Source: Methylomonas sp. LW13 (GTDB lineage Bacteria; Pseudomonadota; Gammaproteobacteria; Methylococcales; Methylomonadaceae). From it: DNA of 64,000 nt. Each line of letters starts with the position of its first letter. Position 1 is the stretch's first letter. Positions 56,901-64,000 of this stretch are shown here, piece by piece. Location: positions 5,169,524-5,233,523 of the forward strand of contig NZ_CP033381.1 of the NCBI RefSeq assembly GCF_016865255.1, given 5' to 3'. The notes beneath the pieces are model-generated. The model did no database searches, was not told the DNA's origin, and saw only the letters and a list, made by a program, of their open reading frames with translations. A program made the position numbers and the translations under genes.

Positions 56901-57007
56901 ATCAATTGGACCCAGCTCTGGGTGTGGATGAAAATCGCACTTTGCCGGCCGTTGGCCGCCTTGGCAAATCGGCTCCATTGCCTACCTTCGAAAGTGGCTT
57001 GAAATAA
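53939..57007 (+). CDS. large di-haem MauG/CCP-family cytochrome with inserted DNRLRE domain
   Basis: A 1022-residue exported c-type cytochrome. Signal peptide about 22-43 (SVLAIVLSTCYFPATQA) after a long polar N-terminus. Residues 45-210 form a beta-rich, carbohydrate-binding-like domain. Haem sites: CASCH at 277-281 and CNACH at 778-782. Between them, residues about 440-607 form a DNRLRE-type domain (VDTYLDASFRNTAYATA, YGWVINTGSTDADNW, RPRLVVTYT). CCP/MauG enzymes are normally 320-450 residues with haems about 150-200 residues apart; here they are 501 apart. Probable periplasmic or surface peroxidase or oxygenase; the substrate is unknown. Confidence 0.85.
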   Translation: MNQSNCTQLPLVDQQSEPPRTKINALSVLAIVLSTCYFPATQAVVFFSDDFERTTLEQSAGSPNGFIQDQMPNSAYQYFPKTRVWTAGDNNLELLTNGASGVNAHSGRHFVELDTWANSSMSTKVKLVNGQHYRLRFHSRSRSLFQLGGGLRAAVTAPNFNSGYFSVVGTSNWTEWQFLFLYSGPTGEATLSFEATGTSDGIGTFLDDVSLETTISGDPNTPEALTGILPPATPGLFGNEKTRTDIVTPIVVDKSAAIALGKALFWEQGVGSDQMACASCHFHAGGDNRVKNQLSPGLTHAAATGTTFEPTLSGALGGPNYTLTKADFPFDPANDDTVTSSGTFSGQFFSTIADSNNEDCDRDVSPIFHVNGVGTRNVEPRNSPTVINAAYNYRNFWDGRANNEFNGVSPFGSRDVAAGVYINDNLTRNVDFQQGTNNFSGTVDTYLDASFRNTAYATATSLLVDDGSPNQKNILIRFDGLFGNGPGQIPPGSKIESASLKVFVTKTDGLDYVGINQMLVPWSDTSTWNSLTSGISTNNVEASSTQLFRLSAGGSGNQSFDNLASSLQAWSNGAPNYGWVINTGSTDADNWTMASAQAATTSQRPRLVVTYTPPAKIVKKPLKLNNASLASQAVGPVGSDFEMACRARKFADVGRKLLNRKPLQFQSIAADDSVLSALPTLLGGNGTYSTLIQKAFAPAYWNGDCGSQCGTPSTGVAPNAAYNQMEANFSMYFGIALQLYQETLVSDDSRFDKWKRSLYIPTTAERNGEAIFNGKGECNACHKGPTMSNATNLQTSDNVIEGMLMKNNQVAIYDKGFYNIGVVPTDYDIGGGGLDPFGNTLSLSRQYVQSQFVDSFGVEPCKFDQDNGLCADNSPARRAQNTAVVDGSFKVPTLRNVEFTGPYMHNGSLSTLEQVVSFYNQGGNFDNPQKHPDVKPLGLTPQEQADLVAFMKTFTDPRVSYERAPFDHPSLTIPHGHVGNEFFVTDGNQLDPALGVDENRTLPAVGRLGKSAPLPTFESGLK

Positions 57008-57073
57008 ACGACCGCTTAAATCTCTTCACCCACCGATTAAGGCTGGTGGAGAGATCCCATTCAAAAAGACATG

Positions 57074-57103
57074 GGCACGGGCTGATAAGCCTGTGCCTTT
57101 TTT
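57074..57103 (+). terminator. rho-independent terminator of the cytochrome gene
   Basis: GGCACGGGCT (57074-57083), loop GATA, AGCCTGTGCC (57088-57097; one mismatch in the stem), then six T (57098-57103). Confidence 0.9.
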
Positions 57104-57240
57104 ATGTAAGCCTGCAACACTAGGGCTGCCCAGGGATTTTCCCTTTTTTCCGAGTGTTAGTTCAATCTCCTACACAAGTCTGACGGCCCATCCCAATTGC
57201 ATTTTTCCTATAGTTTGCAACAGCTGTTCAAAACCTGTTG

Positions 57241-57451
57241 TTTAAATAGCTATAAATTTGTGGATAAGTAGCCAAAGAAAACCTAATTTTTGGTTATCCC
57301 CAAGCTGTGAACAAGCACAATAGCCGATGCCTAACAGCCTTATTTTTTAATAAGTTATTGAGTTAAAAAATATAAATATGGTTTTCCACAGGTTTTTTAC
57401 AGCTAATAGTAATAATAATTTTAAGATCTTTATAAAGTTATTACTATTATT
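57241..57451. other. candidate chromosomal replication origin (oriC)
   Basis: This AT-rich stretch lies in a 481-bp gap without genes. It contains DnaA-box-like 9-mers: a perfect TTATCCACA on the minus strand (57259-57267), TTATCCCCA (57294-57302), TTGTTCACA on the minus strand (57306-57314) and TTTTCCACA (57382-57390), each of the last three one mismatch from consensus. Very AT-rich blocks follow at 57341-57380 and 57404-57450, including GATCTTTATAAAG resembling an unwinding 13-mer and a perfect 12-bp inverted repeat (57404-57415 with 57438-57449). mnmG-rsmG-parA in the same window supports origin proximity. Confidence 0.55.
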
Positions 57452-57488
57452 GCGCCCAGATTCTGGCCATTAAGCCCCCCAAGAAACA

Positions 57489-58832
57489 TCAATCTTCTGC
57501 GGATAGTTGTTCGGTTAGGCTTTTAGGTAGCTTCTTCTTAACTTTGACTCCCAATTCTTCTAAGGCGCTAGCTTGACGCAGCAAATTACCGCTGCCGCTA
57601 CTGAGTTTGTTGACGATGCCTTCGTAGGTTTTTTGTACCGTGCTGAGTTGATTGCCCAGTTTTTCAATGTCTTCTACAAAACCTCGGATCTTGTCATACA
57701 GACTGCCGGCCTTATCGGCGATCAAGCGGGCGTTTTCGTTTTGTTGTTCGTATCGCCAGATGTTTTGCACGGTGCGCAAAGTCGCCAACAAGGTAGTCGG
57801 GGTGACGACGACGATTTTGTGTTCGAAAGCATCGTTGAATAATTTTTCGTCGGCCTGAAAAGCGGCCATGAAGGCGGCTTCGATAGGCATGAACAGCAAT
57901 ACAAAATCCAGTGAACGTAAACCTTTCAAACTGGAATAGTCTTTATTGCTTAAACCTTTGATGTGATTTCTGACCGCTTCGGTGTGTTGTTTCAGGGCTT
58001 CGATGCGTTGGTTATCGTCTTCCGCCGAGCAATAGCGCTCGTAAGCAAGCAGCGAGACTTTGGAATCGATGATCACATCTTTATTTTCCGGCAACCGCAC
58101 GATCACATCAGGCTTGAACACGCGGTTGCCTTCATCGCGAAACGCGCCTTGGGTTTCGTATTCGATACCTTTGCGCAAGCCGGATTGTTCCAAGACTTTT
58201 TCCAGGATCATTTCGCCCCAGTTGCCTTGGGTTTTATGATCGCCTTTTAACGCGCGGGTCAGGTTCAGCGCTTCCTGATTCATCTTAGCCGTATCGCGGC
58301 GTAGCGAGACGATTTCCTCGCGTAAGGAAATGCGGTCTTTGGTTTCGTTATCGTAAACGCTTTCGACGCGGCTTTTGAATTCACCGAGTTGTTGCTTAAG
58401 TGGTGCAACCAAACTTTCGATACTGACTTTATTGTGTTCGGTAAATTGCTTGCCGCGTTCTTCGAAGATCTTATGCGCCAGATTCTCGAACTGAGTTTTT
58501 AATTGATTTTCCGCATCTTGCAGTAGGCGGATTTTCTCGGCGTTGCTTTTGTGTTGTTCTTGCTGACGCGCGTTGAGATCCGCGTTTTCGGTTTTCAATT
58601 CCAACAATTGTTGTTGCAGCAATTGCAACTCGGATTCTTTTTGCGCCAACAGCAAAACCCGCTCTTCGCCCACGGCCAATTTAACGGCCTGTTGTTGGAC
58701 TTGCTGTTGCTGCTGCTCTAACTGATTTTGCAATTCGCGCTGTCGCTTACCGCTCAGCCAGGCGCAAGTCAGGTAACCCAGCAAAGCCGCCAACGGTATT
58801 GCCGCCAGCGCCATCCCTATTTCTGTTTCCAT
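57489..58832 (-). CDS. rmuC: DNA recombination protein RmuC
   Basis: A 447-residue RmuC, a predicted endonuclease-fold protein limiting recombination at inverted repeats. It has an N-terminal membrane helix (MALAAIPLAALLGYLTCAWL), a long coiled coil (about 30-180, rich in Gln/Glu) and the conserved RmuC core (KTQGNWGEMILEKVLEQSGL, FKPDVIVRLPENKDVIIDSK, SLDFVLLFMPIEAAFMAAF). The length is typical. Confidence 0.95.
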   Translation of the reverse strand: METEIGMALAAIPLAALLGYLTCAWLSGKRQRELQNQLEQQQQQVQQQAVKLAVGEERVLLLAQKESELQLLQQQLLELKTENADLNARQQEQHKSNAEKIRLLQDAENQLKTQFENLAHKIFEERGKQFTEHNKVSIESLVAPLKQQLGEFKSRVESVYDNETKDRISLREEIVSLRRDTAKMNQEALNLTRALKGDHKTQGNWGEMILEKVLEQSGLRKGIEYETQGAFRDEGNRVFKPDVIVRLPENKDVIIDSKVSLLAYERYCSAEDDNQRIEALKQHTEAVRNHIKGLSNKDYSSLKGLRSLDFVLLFMPIEAAFMAAFQADEKLFNDAFEHKIVVVTPTTLLATLRTVQNIWRYEQQNENARLIADKAGSLYDKIRGFVEDIEKLGNQLSTVQKTYEGIVNKLSSGSGNLLRQASALEELGVKVKKKLPKSLTEQLSAED

Positions 58833-58863
58833 CGAAATCCTCTTAAAGAATCAAGCGAACTGC

Positions 58864-59517
58864 TTAACGCGGCTTGATCGACAAATCCCCAATCGTAAAA
58901 CCAATGTCAAAGCCCTTGCCTTTACCCATCAACACCAGGGAGATTTCGCCACGGGTCAATACTTGCCTATCCACCGAGTTTTTAATACCAAAGTGATTAC
59001 CCAGCGAAATGTAATCGCCAAAAATTTCGCTGATATATTTCACATCGGTGAAATGGCCTTCGCCTTCGATAACCGAATAACCAATCGTAAAGCCTATGCT
59101 TTTTGAGGACAGCTTGACCGCTGCCTTTTGGCCATTACGACAGGTGATTTCGCCGGTGCCGTCGTATTGCTTATAAGCCAGCGAAAAGCCCTCCATCTTG
59201 TAGGTCATGCTGCAAGTACCCAGTTTCTTTTCGCCAAACTGCTCGTTAAAGTCAATCTCGGCCTGATTAGGCTGGCCGGTATCAGTGGCTTCCGGAACGG
59301 CCGGCGCTGCCGGTTCCGATGGCTTTGGAGACGGTGCGTCGGTTAGCGGATGGGTAACAAAATCGGCGTGGCTTATATTGGAAAACCCGACAAGTAGACA
59401 AGTGGCGTAAAGCAGTTTCCGACCAGAAATCTTACGCTGGGCTAAATTACTCAGGTTTAGGCGATACCTCTGCTTTTTGGGGCAGGGGGCTGGCAAGTTA
59501 GTTGGCTGCTTATTCAT
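58864..59517 (-). CDS. exported hypothetical protein
   Basis: A 217-residue protein with a long basic N-terminus followed by a hydrophobic segment (KLLYATCLLVGFSNISHA), a Pro/Ala-rich linker (PSPKPSEPAAPAVPEATD) and a beta-rich, glycine-containing domain with repeated GFTIGYSVIEGEG, GFDIGFTIGDL elements. No family is recognised; glycine-rich strands recall YSC84/lipid-binding-like domains. Lies 30 bp from rmuC on the same strand and may be cotranscribed with it. Confidence 0.6.
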   Translation of the reverse strand: MNKQPTNLPAPCPKKQRYRLNLSNLAQRKISGRKLLYATCLLVGFSNISHADFVTHPLTDAPSPKPSEPAAPAVPEATDTGQPNQAEIDFNEQFGEKKLGTCSMTYKMEGFSLAYKQYDGTGEITCRNGQKAAVKLSSKSIGFTIGYSVIEGEGHFTDVKYISEIFGDYISLGNHFGIKNSVDRQVLTRGEISLVLMGKGKGFDIGFTIGDLSIKPR

Positions 59518-59704
59518 CTATTTCGTCCAAATCAGTTAGACACGGAATATACGATTTGGCCAGAGAGCACAAATCGTTGGTTTTCAAAGCTGGGAAAGCG
59601 TGCTTTGAGTTATCAGGAGAGATTGTAGGCTTGGGATTAGCGGGTGGGAATGGCGAAAATCAAAATTGTACCGCTGGGCGATGGCGACGCTCAGATACTG
59701 ACAT

Positions 59705-59974
59705 TCAATGTTGCTCGTAATGTCCGCCGATAGCAAAAATATAAATGCAGTTATCGTCGAACTTATAAATCAGCCGGTCTTTATGCGAAATTCGCCTGGA
59801 CCAAAGTCCGGCAAGATTGTGACGCAAGGGCTCCGGTTTGCCCAAACCGGTTGCGGGATCGCCGCGCAGCATTTCCTTGAGCAGTTTGCACAGCGCTTTG
59901 TGTAAAACTTTGTCTTTGTCTCTAAGCTCTTCGTAAACCGCCCAAGTGTTACCTTCAAATGCCAGCGATCTCAT
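59705..59974 (-). CDS. yoeB: YoeB/Txe-family toxin
   Basis: An 89-residue toxin of the YoeB family, a ribosome-dependent mRNA endonuclease. Seen: KLLKEMLRGDPATGLGKPEP, LRHNLAGLWSRRISHKDRLI (the HxxxxxxSRRI-x-xxRLIY signature) and the C-terminal GHYEQH (YoeB ends with a catalytic-type HY). Its start overlaps the end of the YefM-type antitoxin by 20 bp. Confidence 0.93.
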   Translation of the reverse strand: MRSLAFEGNTWAVYEELRDKDKVLHKALCKLLKEMLRGDPATGLGKPEPLRHNLAGLWSRRISHKDRLIYKFDDNCIYIFAIGGHYEQH

Positions 59975-60227
59975 TGAATTGCTCTTCGCTTGGCCGGTAG
60001 CCTTGTTGTTGAGTATGTGTGGCGGCGGAAGCAGCGATTTGTGCCATCAGGCAGGCGTTTTGCAGCACATAAAGCGTTTCCTGCTCCCGTTCCCAATCGT
60101 CCGCGCTGATTACCACAAACGCCTCGCCAGCTCGTCGGGTAACTTTCAACGGCTCGTGATTATCGACCACTTGCTCGACGTAGCTTTTTAAATTGTCCCG
60201 AAATTGATTGACGCTGACAGTTTCCAT
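59955..60227 (-). CDS. yefM: YefM-family antitoxin
   Basis: A 90-residue antitoxin. The N-terminal Phd/YefM DNA-binding domain (VSVNQFRDNLKSYVEQVVDN, PLKVTRRAGEAFVVISADDW) is clear; the C-terminal tail (SEEQFNEIAGI) would wrap the toxin. A perfect 17-bp palindrome lies 14 bp before its start and is the probable operator. Confidence 0.93.
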   Translation of the reverse strand: METVSVNQFRDNLKSYVEQVVDNHEPLKVTRRAGEAFVVISADDWEREQETLYVLQNACLMAQIAASAATHTQQQGYRPSEEQFNEIAGI

Positions 60228-60241
60228 AATCGCTTTCTCCT

Positions 60242-60258
60242 GTACGGAAGTTCCGTAC
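60242..60258. promoter_or_regulatory. palindromic operator of the yefM-yoeB operon
   Basis: GTACGGAA-G-TTCCGTAC is a perfect 17-bp palindrome (8-bp arms, one central base) ending 14 bp before yefM. YefM proteins bind such palindromes. Confidence 0.75.
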
Positions 60259-60350
60259 CATTATAGGATGAAAGTCGTTATTGGGCTACGGCTATGAATG
60301 ATGCTAGCCACTCAGCTATTCGCTATGTCAGAAAAAACAAGGTTTGGTAG

Positions 60351-60376
60351 GTGCGGTTAGCGGAGCGTAACCGCAC
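60351..60376. repeat. REP-like palindrome
   Basis: GTGCGGTTA (60351-60359) and TAACCGCAC (60368-60376) flank GCGGAGCG. Same 9-8-9 layout and near-identical loop as the copy at 28340-28365, though the arms differ compensatorily. Confidence 0.75.
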
Positions 60377-60403
60377 AAAAATAATAGCTTTACATGCCTT
60401 CGG

Positions 60404-60922
60404 TTAGAACGATATTTCAGTGCTATCCCATTGAATTGACTTGATATACATAGCCTCAGAGCTTTCTAGTGCTATCTCAGTATACGGTAAGTGTAATTTT
60501 TGATTGTTGTCCAATGACCTAAAACAAAGCCAAGTTCCGTTATTGGTAACAGCTATGGAAATGCTTGGTAAAGGATCCTCTATACCTGAAGCATTCCTAA
60601 CAAAGATTTTCGGTGAGAACGCCGCTCCATTGGGGCCGACAAATTTCGGCGGTACCACCCCATTTGGACCGAATACTGCGTCCGCAACCACATATGGCTC
60701 AACTGGAAGCACGCAAACAGAATCATAATCGTTCGGGGTTCTTATATGTTCTGGGTTTTTGATTGACACCCGTGTGTTCGCGGGGATCTGAAGTGGCCCA
60801 CTTACCACGCCATATTCAAACTCACGAGAGCAGCCAATAAGAGTTAAGGTAACAATTACAGCGAAATAGATGTAGGGATTATAGTGATACATAAGCCTAA
60901 CAAGTAATTTAAAGGTTTTCAT
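60404..60922 (-). CDS. hypothetical lipoprotein
   Basis: A 172-residue protein with a hydrophobic stretch ending in lipobox LIGC (about residue 31) and a beta-rich remainder (FEYGVVSGPLQIPANTRVSI, VCVLPVEPYVVADAVFGPNG, NNGTWLCFRSLDNNQ). No family recognised. More AT-rich than rmuC or hemL, so possibly acquired with the adjacent toxin-antitoxin pair. Confidence 0.6.
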   Translation of the reverse strand: MKTFKLLVRLMYHYNPYIYFAVIVTLTLIGCSREFEYGVVSGPLQIPANTRVSIKNPEHIRTPNDYDSVCVLPVEPYVVADAVFGPNGVVPPKFVGPNGAAFSPKIFVRNASGIEDPLPSISIAVTNNGTWLCFRSLDNNQKLHLPYTEIALESSEAMYIKSIQWDSTEISF

Positions 60923-60944
60923 ACATTACTCGGACACCACAATC

Positions 60945-61014
60945 TCACAACGCTTTAAACACCTCCGCCGCCGCCTGCAAATCCTCCTTGGTATGCGTCG
61001 GTCCGTGGTGCTAT
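60945..61014 (-). pseudogene. 3' relic of a HemL-like aminotransferase gene
   Basis: The minus strand reads THTKEDLQAAAEVFKAL then stop (60945-60947), closely matching the end of hemL in this window (HSDEDLQ, then [12 protein letters not shown]). Upstream the frame closes at once, so only the last 20 or so codons remain. It looks like a duplicated or foreign hemL 3' end. Confidence 0.65.
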
Positions 61015-61051
61015 TAGCAGCGTGTATACCGCACGAACGATGTTAGGCTAT

Positions 61052-61300
61052 TCAAGCCAAAAGCTTGGCAAGCAGCGGCATGACTTCGGCGGCAAATACC
61101 AAGCCGAGCATCCATTTGACGATCAATAAATCCGATTTGACCGGCGCTAGCTCGATTTGCAAATCCTTTTTGGTGAGCGGATCGGCTTCGGTTTGGGCGT
61201 CGCGAAAAGCTTCCGATACAGCCTCCGCCTGTTTTTCGTCAAAACCGGCTTCTTTCAACTTACGCGCAAATTTGTGAGTATCAAAAGTCACACTAGCCAT
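61052..61300 (-). CDS. DUF1640/CCDC90-like coiled-coil membrane protein
   Basis: An 82-residue protein: VTFDTHKFARKLKEAGFDEK, QAEAVSEAFRDA, a predicted coiled coil and a C-terminal hydrophobic helix (LIVKWMLGLVFAAEVMPLLA). This is the layout of DUF1640 proteins, small membrane-anchored coiled coils related to mitochondrial CCDC90/MCUR1. Function unknown in bacteria. It lies between the HemL-like relic and hemL. Confidence 0.75.
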   Translation of the reverse strand: MASVTFDTHKFARKLKEAGFDEKQAEAVSEAFRDAQTEADPLTKKDLQIELAPVKSDLLIVKWMLGLVFAAEVMPLLAKLLA

Positions 61301-61376
61301 TGCATATCCCCTTTCAATTTGCCTGTCAGTGTACCAGAATTCAATGAGTTTTCAGGGGTTTGAACATACGCTACAT

Positions 61377-62663
61377 TCAATCCAACAAGCACTTAAACAC
61401 CTCCGCCGCCGCATCTACCGTTGCCTGCAAATCTTCATCCGAATGCGCGGCAGAAACAAACTCAGCCTCGAATGCCGACGGTGCCAGATATACGCCTTTG
61501 TCCAACATGCCATGAAAAAAGCGTTTGAAACGATCAACATCGCAAGCCATCACCTGAGAAAAACGGTTGACCGATTTTTCATTGCTGAAGAATAAACCAA
61601 ACATGCCACCGACTTGGTTGGTGGTAAAAGCAATACCGGCCTGATCGGCGGCAGTTTGGAGGCCAGCCAACAGTTTTGTGGTTTTGGCGGTCAAGGCCTC
61701 GTAGAAACCCGGCTGGTTGATCAGTTCCAGGGTTTTCAAACCAGCAGCCATCGCCACCGGGCAGCCGGACAAGGTGCCGGCTTGATAAACAGGACCCAGC
61801 GGCGCCAGATATTCCATGATTTTGCGGCTGCCTCCGAAAGCGCCGACCGGCAGGCCGCCGCCGATGATTTTACCCAGTGTGGTCAAATCCGGTTTAACGC
61901 CGTACAGGCCTTGCGCGCCTTGCAAACTGACACGGAAACCGGTCATTACTTCATCAAAAATCAACACGCTGCCGTATTGGTCGCAGACATCGCGGAGAGT
62001 TTGCAAGAAGCCTGGTTCCGGCGGAATACAGTTCATATTGCCGGCCACCGGTTCGACGATGATGCAGGCAATCTTGTCACCCAATTCAGCAAAGGTGCTG
62101 CGGACTGCATCGCTGTCGTTATAAGTCAGCGTTAGGGTATCGGCGGCCACCGAGGCTGGCACGCCAGGCGAACTGGGGACGCCGAAAGTCAAGGCGCCGG
62201 AACCGGCCTTGACCAATAGGGAATCGGAATGGCCGTGGTAGCAGCCTTCGAATTTAACGATCTTGTCACGGCCGGTATAACCGCGTGCCAGGCGCAATGC
62301 GCTCATGGTGGCTTCAGTGCCGGAGCTGACCATGCGGACCATTTCTATGGATGGCAGCAGTTCGCAGACTGTTTGCGCCATCAGCGTTTCTATCTCGGTG
62401 GGCGCACCGAAGCTCAAGCCTTTTTCGGCGCAGTGTTTAACTGCGTCGATCACGGCCGGATGCGCATGCCCCAAAATCATTGGTCCCCAGGAACCGACAT
62501 AATCGACATAACGTTTGCCTTCGCTATCGTAAACGTAAGCGCCTGCTGCGCGGTCGAAATATACCGGCGTACCGCCGACACCACTGAAGGAACGCACCGG
62601 CGAGTTAACGCCACCGGGAATGTATTGTTTGGCTTGAGAAAATAATTCGGAAGATTGGGTCAT
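61377..62663 (-). CDS. hemL: glutamate-1-semialdehyde 2,1-aminomutase
   Basis: HemL converts glutamate-1-semialdehyde to 5-aminolevulinate for tetrapyrrole synthesis. It has 428 residues, normal length, fold-type I PLP enzyme: [52 protein letters not shown] and the Schiff-base Lys in [17 protein letters not shown]. The ATG at 62663 is chosen; the frame stays open to 62738 only because it runs through a repeat. No strong ribosome site precedes it. Confidence 0.96.
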   Translation of the reverse strand: MTQSSELFSQAKQYIPGGVNSPVRSFSGVGGTPVYFDRAAGAYVYDSEGKRYVDYVGSWGPMILGHAHPAVIDAVKHCAEKGLSFGAPTEIETLMAQTVCELLPSIEMVRMVSSGTEATMSALRLARGYTGRDKIVKFEGCYHGHSDSLLVKAGSGALTFGVPSSPGVPASVAADTLTLTYNDSDAVRSTFAELGDKIACIIVEPVAGNMNCIPPEPGFLQTLRDVCDQYGSVLIFDEVMTGFRVSLQGAQGLYGVKPDLTTLGKIIGGGLPVGAFGGSRKIMEYLAPLGPVYQAGTLSGCPVAMAAGLKTLELINQPGFYEALTAKTTKLLAGLQTAADQAGIAFTTNQVGGMFGLFFSNEKSVNRFSQVMACDVDRFKRFFHGMLDKGVYLAPSAFEAEFVSAAHSDEDLQATVDAAAEVFKCLLD

Positions 62664-62690
62664 TGGGGGAATGAAAGATTGGGTAAATCG

Positions 62691-62802
62691 GTAGGTTGGG
62701 TTTACCCTGAATAAGCTCGATAGAGGGTAACCCAACATTTAAGGCCGACGTGTTGGGTTACGGCTAACGCCTTTTATGCCCTTTCGGGCAAACCCAACCT
62801 AC
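62691..62802. repeat. 112-bp MITE-like palindromic element upstream of hemL
   Basis: GTAGGTTGGGTTT (62691-62703) and AAACCCAACCTAC (62790-62802) are exact 13-bp terminal inverted repeats. Inside are further copies of GTTGGGTT and AACCCAAC. It occupies almost the whole gap between hemL and the lipoprotein gene and may carry or disturb the hemL promoter. Confidence 0.75.
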
Positions 62803-62806
62803 ATCG

Positions 62807-63247
62807 TTATTGCGGTTTGCCAAACAAATGCGGGCCTTTGGGCTGCGGTTTGTTTTGCAAACAGAAATACGCCGCAGCATCGAATTTGATCTGCAAGGTG
62901 TGGGTGTCTTCGTGGTCTTCCAGGTATTTCTCGGCATCGATTTCCGACAGGTCTTTCATGATGTGTTCGGCAATGCAGTCGCAACTTTCTTGGAAGCGTT
63001 TTTCATCGACATCTTTGTTATTCGAGTTTTTCAGTTCCCGCGCGACGCATTTGGCTGAAAACTCTTTTTCGAATTGACGTTTCTCGGGTTCGGTCGCTTC
63101 GCCGCTATCCACGCGGTGGACAGCTTTTTTACTTGCAGACGGGGCACTGGCTTTGGGTGTTTCCGCTTCATCGCTGGAGCAGCCGGCAAGGGTCAACGCC
63201 GAAACAATCAGCGTGGCAAACAGATAAGACGTTTTTCTAGTTTTCAT
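62807..63247 (-). CDS. hypothetical lipoprotein with cysteine pairs
   Basis: A 146-residue protein with a lipoprotein signal (lipobox LAGC, Cys23), a low-complexity Ser/Ala/Lys linker, and a helical domain with conserved-looking cysteines (SAKCVARE, ESCDCIAEHIMKDLSEID, AAYFCLQNK). The Cys pattern suggests disulfides. Unknown function; lies 17 bp after gmk on the same strand, so it is probably cotranscribed with it. Confidence 0.7.
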   Translation of the reverse strand: MKTRKTSYLFATLIVSALTLAGCSSDEAETPKASAPSASKKAVHRVDSGEATEPEKRQFEKEFSAKCVARELKNSNNKDVDEKRFQESCDCIAEHIMKDLSEIDAEKYLEDHEDTHTLQIKFDAAAYFCLQNKPQPKGPHLFGKPQ

Positions 63248-63264
63248 AAGTATTGTTAGTTCTA

Positions 63265-63885
<621 letters not shown>

Positions 63886-64000
63886 TTATGAGGGTAATCC
63901 ATGCGGCCGTCATTCTTTTCTGATAACGTCCATAGAGTCAAGCCCTAAGCGGTCACTGTGGTATCATGCAAGGCCTTTCTAAGCCCCTTCTTGAATGCCG

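Noticed and set aside
62664..62738. 25-residue N-terminal extension of HemL
   Set aside because: The extension is encoded by the palindromic repeat; HemL proteins begin at the MTQSSELF position.

Overview
The window looks like chromosomal DNA of a gammaproteobacterium. Gene order rsmG-parA next to mnmG, a PEP-CTERM tail of the VPLPAA type, the protein flavour and a GC content of roughly 50-55% all suggest a methanotroph of the Methylococcales (Methylomonas-like). No methane-oxidation gene is present, so this placement is inference.

Layout. 1-4.3 kb: start of parA, rsmG and mnmG on the minus strand, with a RelBE-type toxin-antitoxin pair and a small AT-rich gene inserted between rsmG and mnmG; then a small basic protein carrying a perfect palindrome, and ribA. 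4.3-11 kb: a LonB-type protease, a matrixin-like PEP-CTERM metalloprotease, a response regulator with an ATPase-type output, a GNAT acetyltransferase and two membrane proteins. 11-16.7 kb: a five-gene minus-strand operon (TPR protein, degenerate J-domain protein, GrpE-like, Hsp70, zinc-ribbon protein), apparently a dedicated second Hsp70 machine. 17-26 kb: a rhomboid protease, an aldo/keto reductase, a TonB receptor-YfiR-hybrid kinase signalling operon, CreA and a MEKHLA/PAS protein. 25.9-29 kb: toxin-antitoxin and mobile DNA (RES-Xre pair, IS110 transposase, REP palindromes, frameshifted ParE with its antitoxin).

30-41.5 kb: AraC regulator, PLP aminotransferase, and a MarR regulator in operon with an ECF42-type sigma factor. 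Downstream lie the DGPF/YCII, VOC, SRPBCC and class D beta-lactamase genes that such a sigma factor would be expected to control. Two identical promoter-like signals, TGTCGA-N17-CGAC, precede the first two of them. An XRE/ImmA-DUF4411 pair and a broken YchJ-like gene separate the sigma factor from these targets.

41.5-53.5 kb: WrbA-like protein, ArsC, HldE, an AT-rich two-gene AAA ATPase-DUF4276 island (the best candidate for an under-described, possibly defensive system), UbiA, an Fcy1-type cytosine deaminase, a GST-like protein, and an RND efflux pump with its adaptor. 53.5-64 kb: a very large di-haem MauG-like cytochrome with a DNRLRE domain inserted between its haem sites, an AT-rich intergenic region with DnaA boxes (candidate oriC), rmuC, a YefM-YoeB pair with a perfect palindromic operator, small lipoproteins, a relic of a HemL-like gene, hemL, a MITE-like repeat and gmk.

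No tRNA, rRNA or CRISPR array was recognised.
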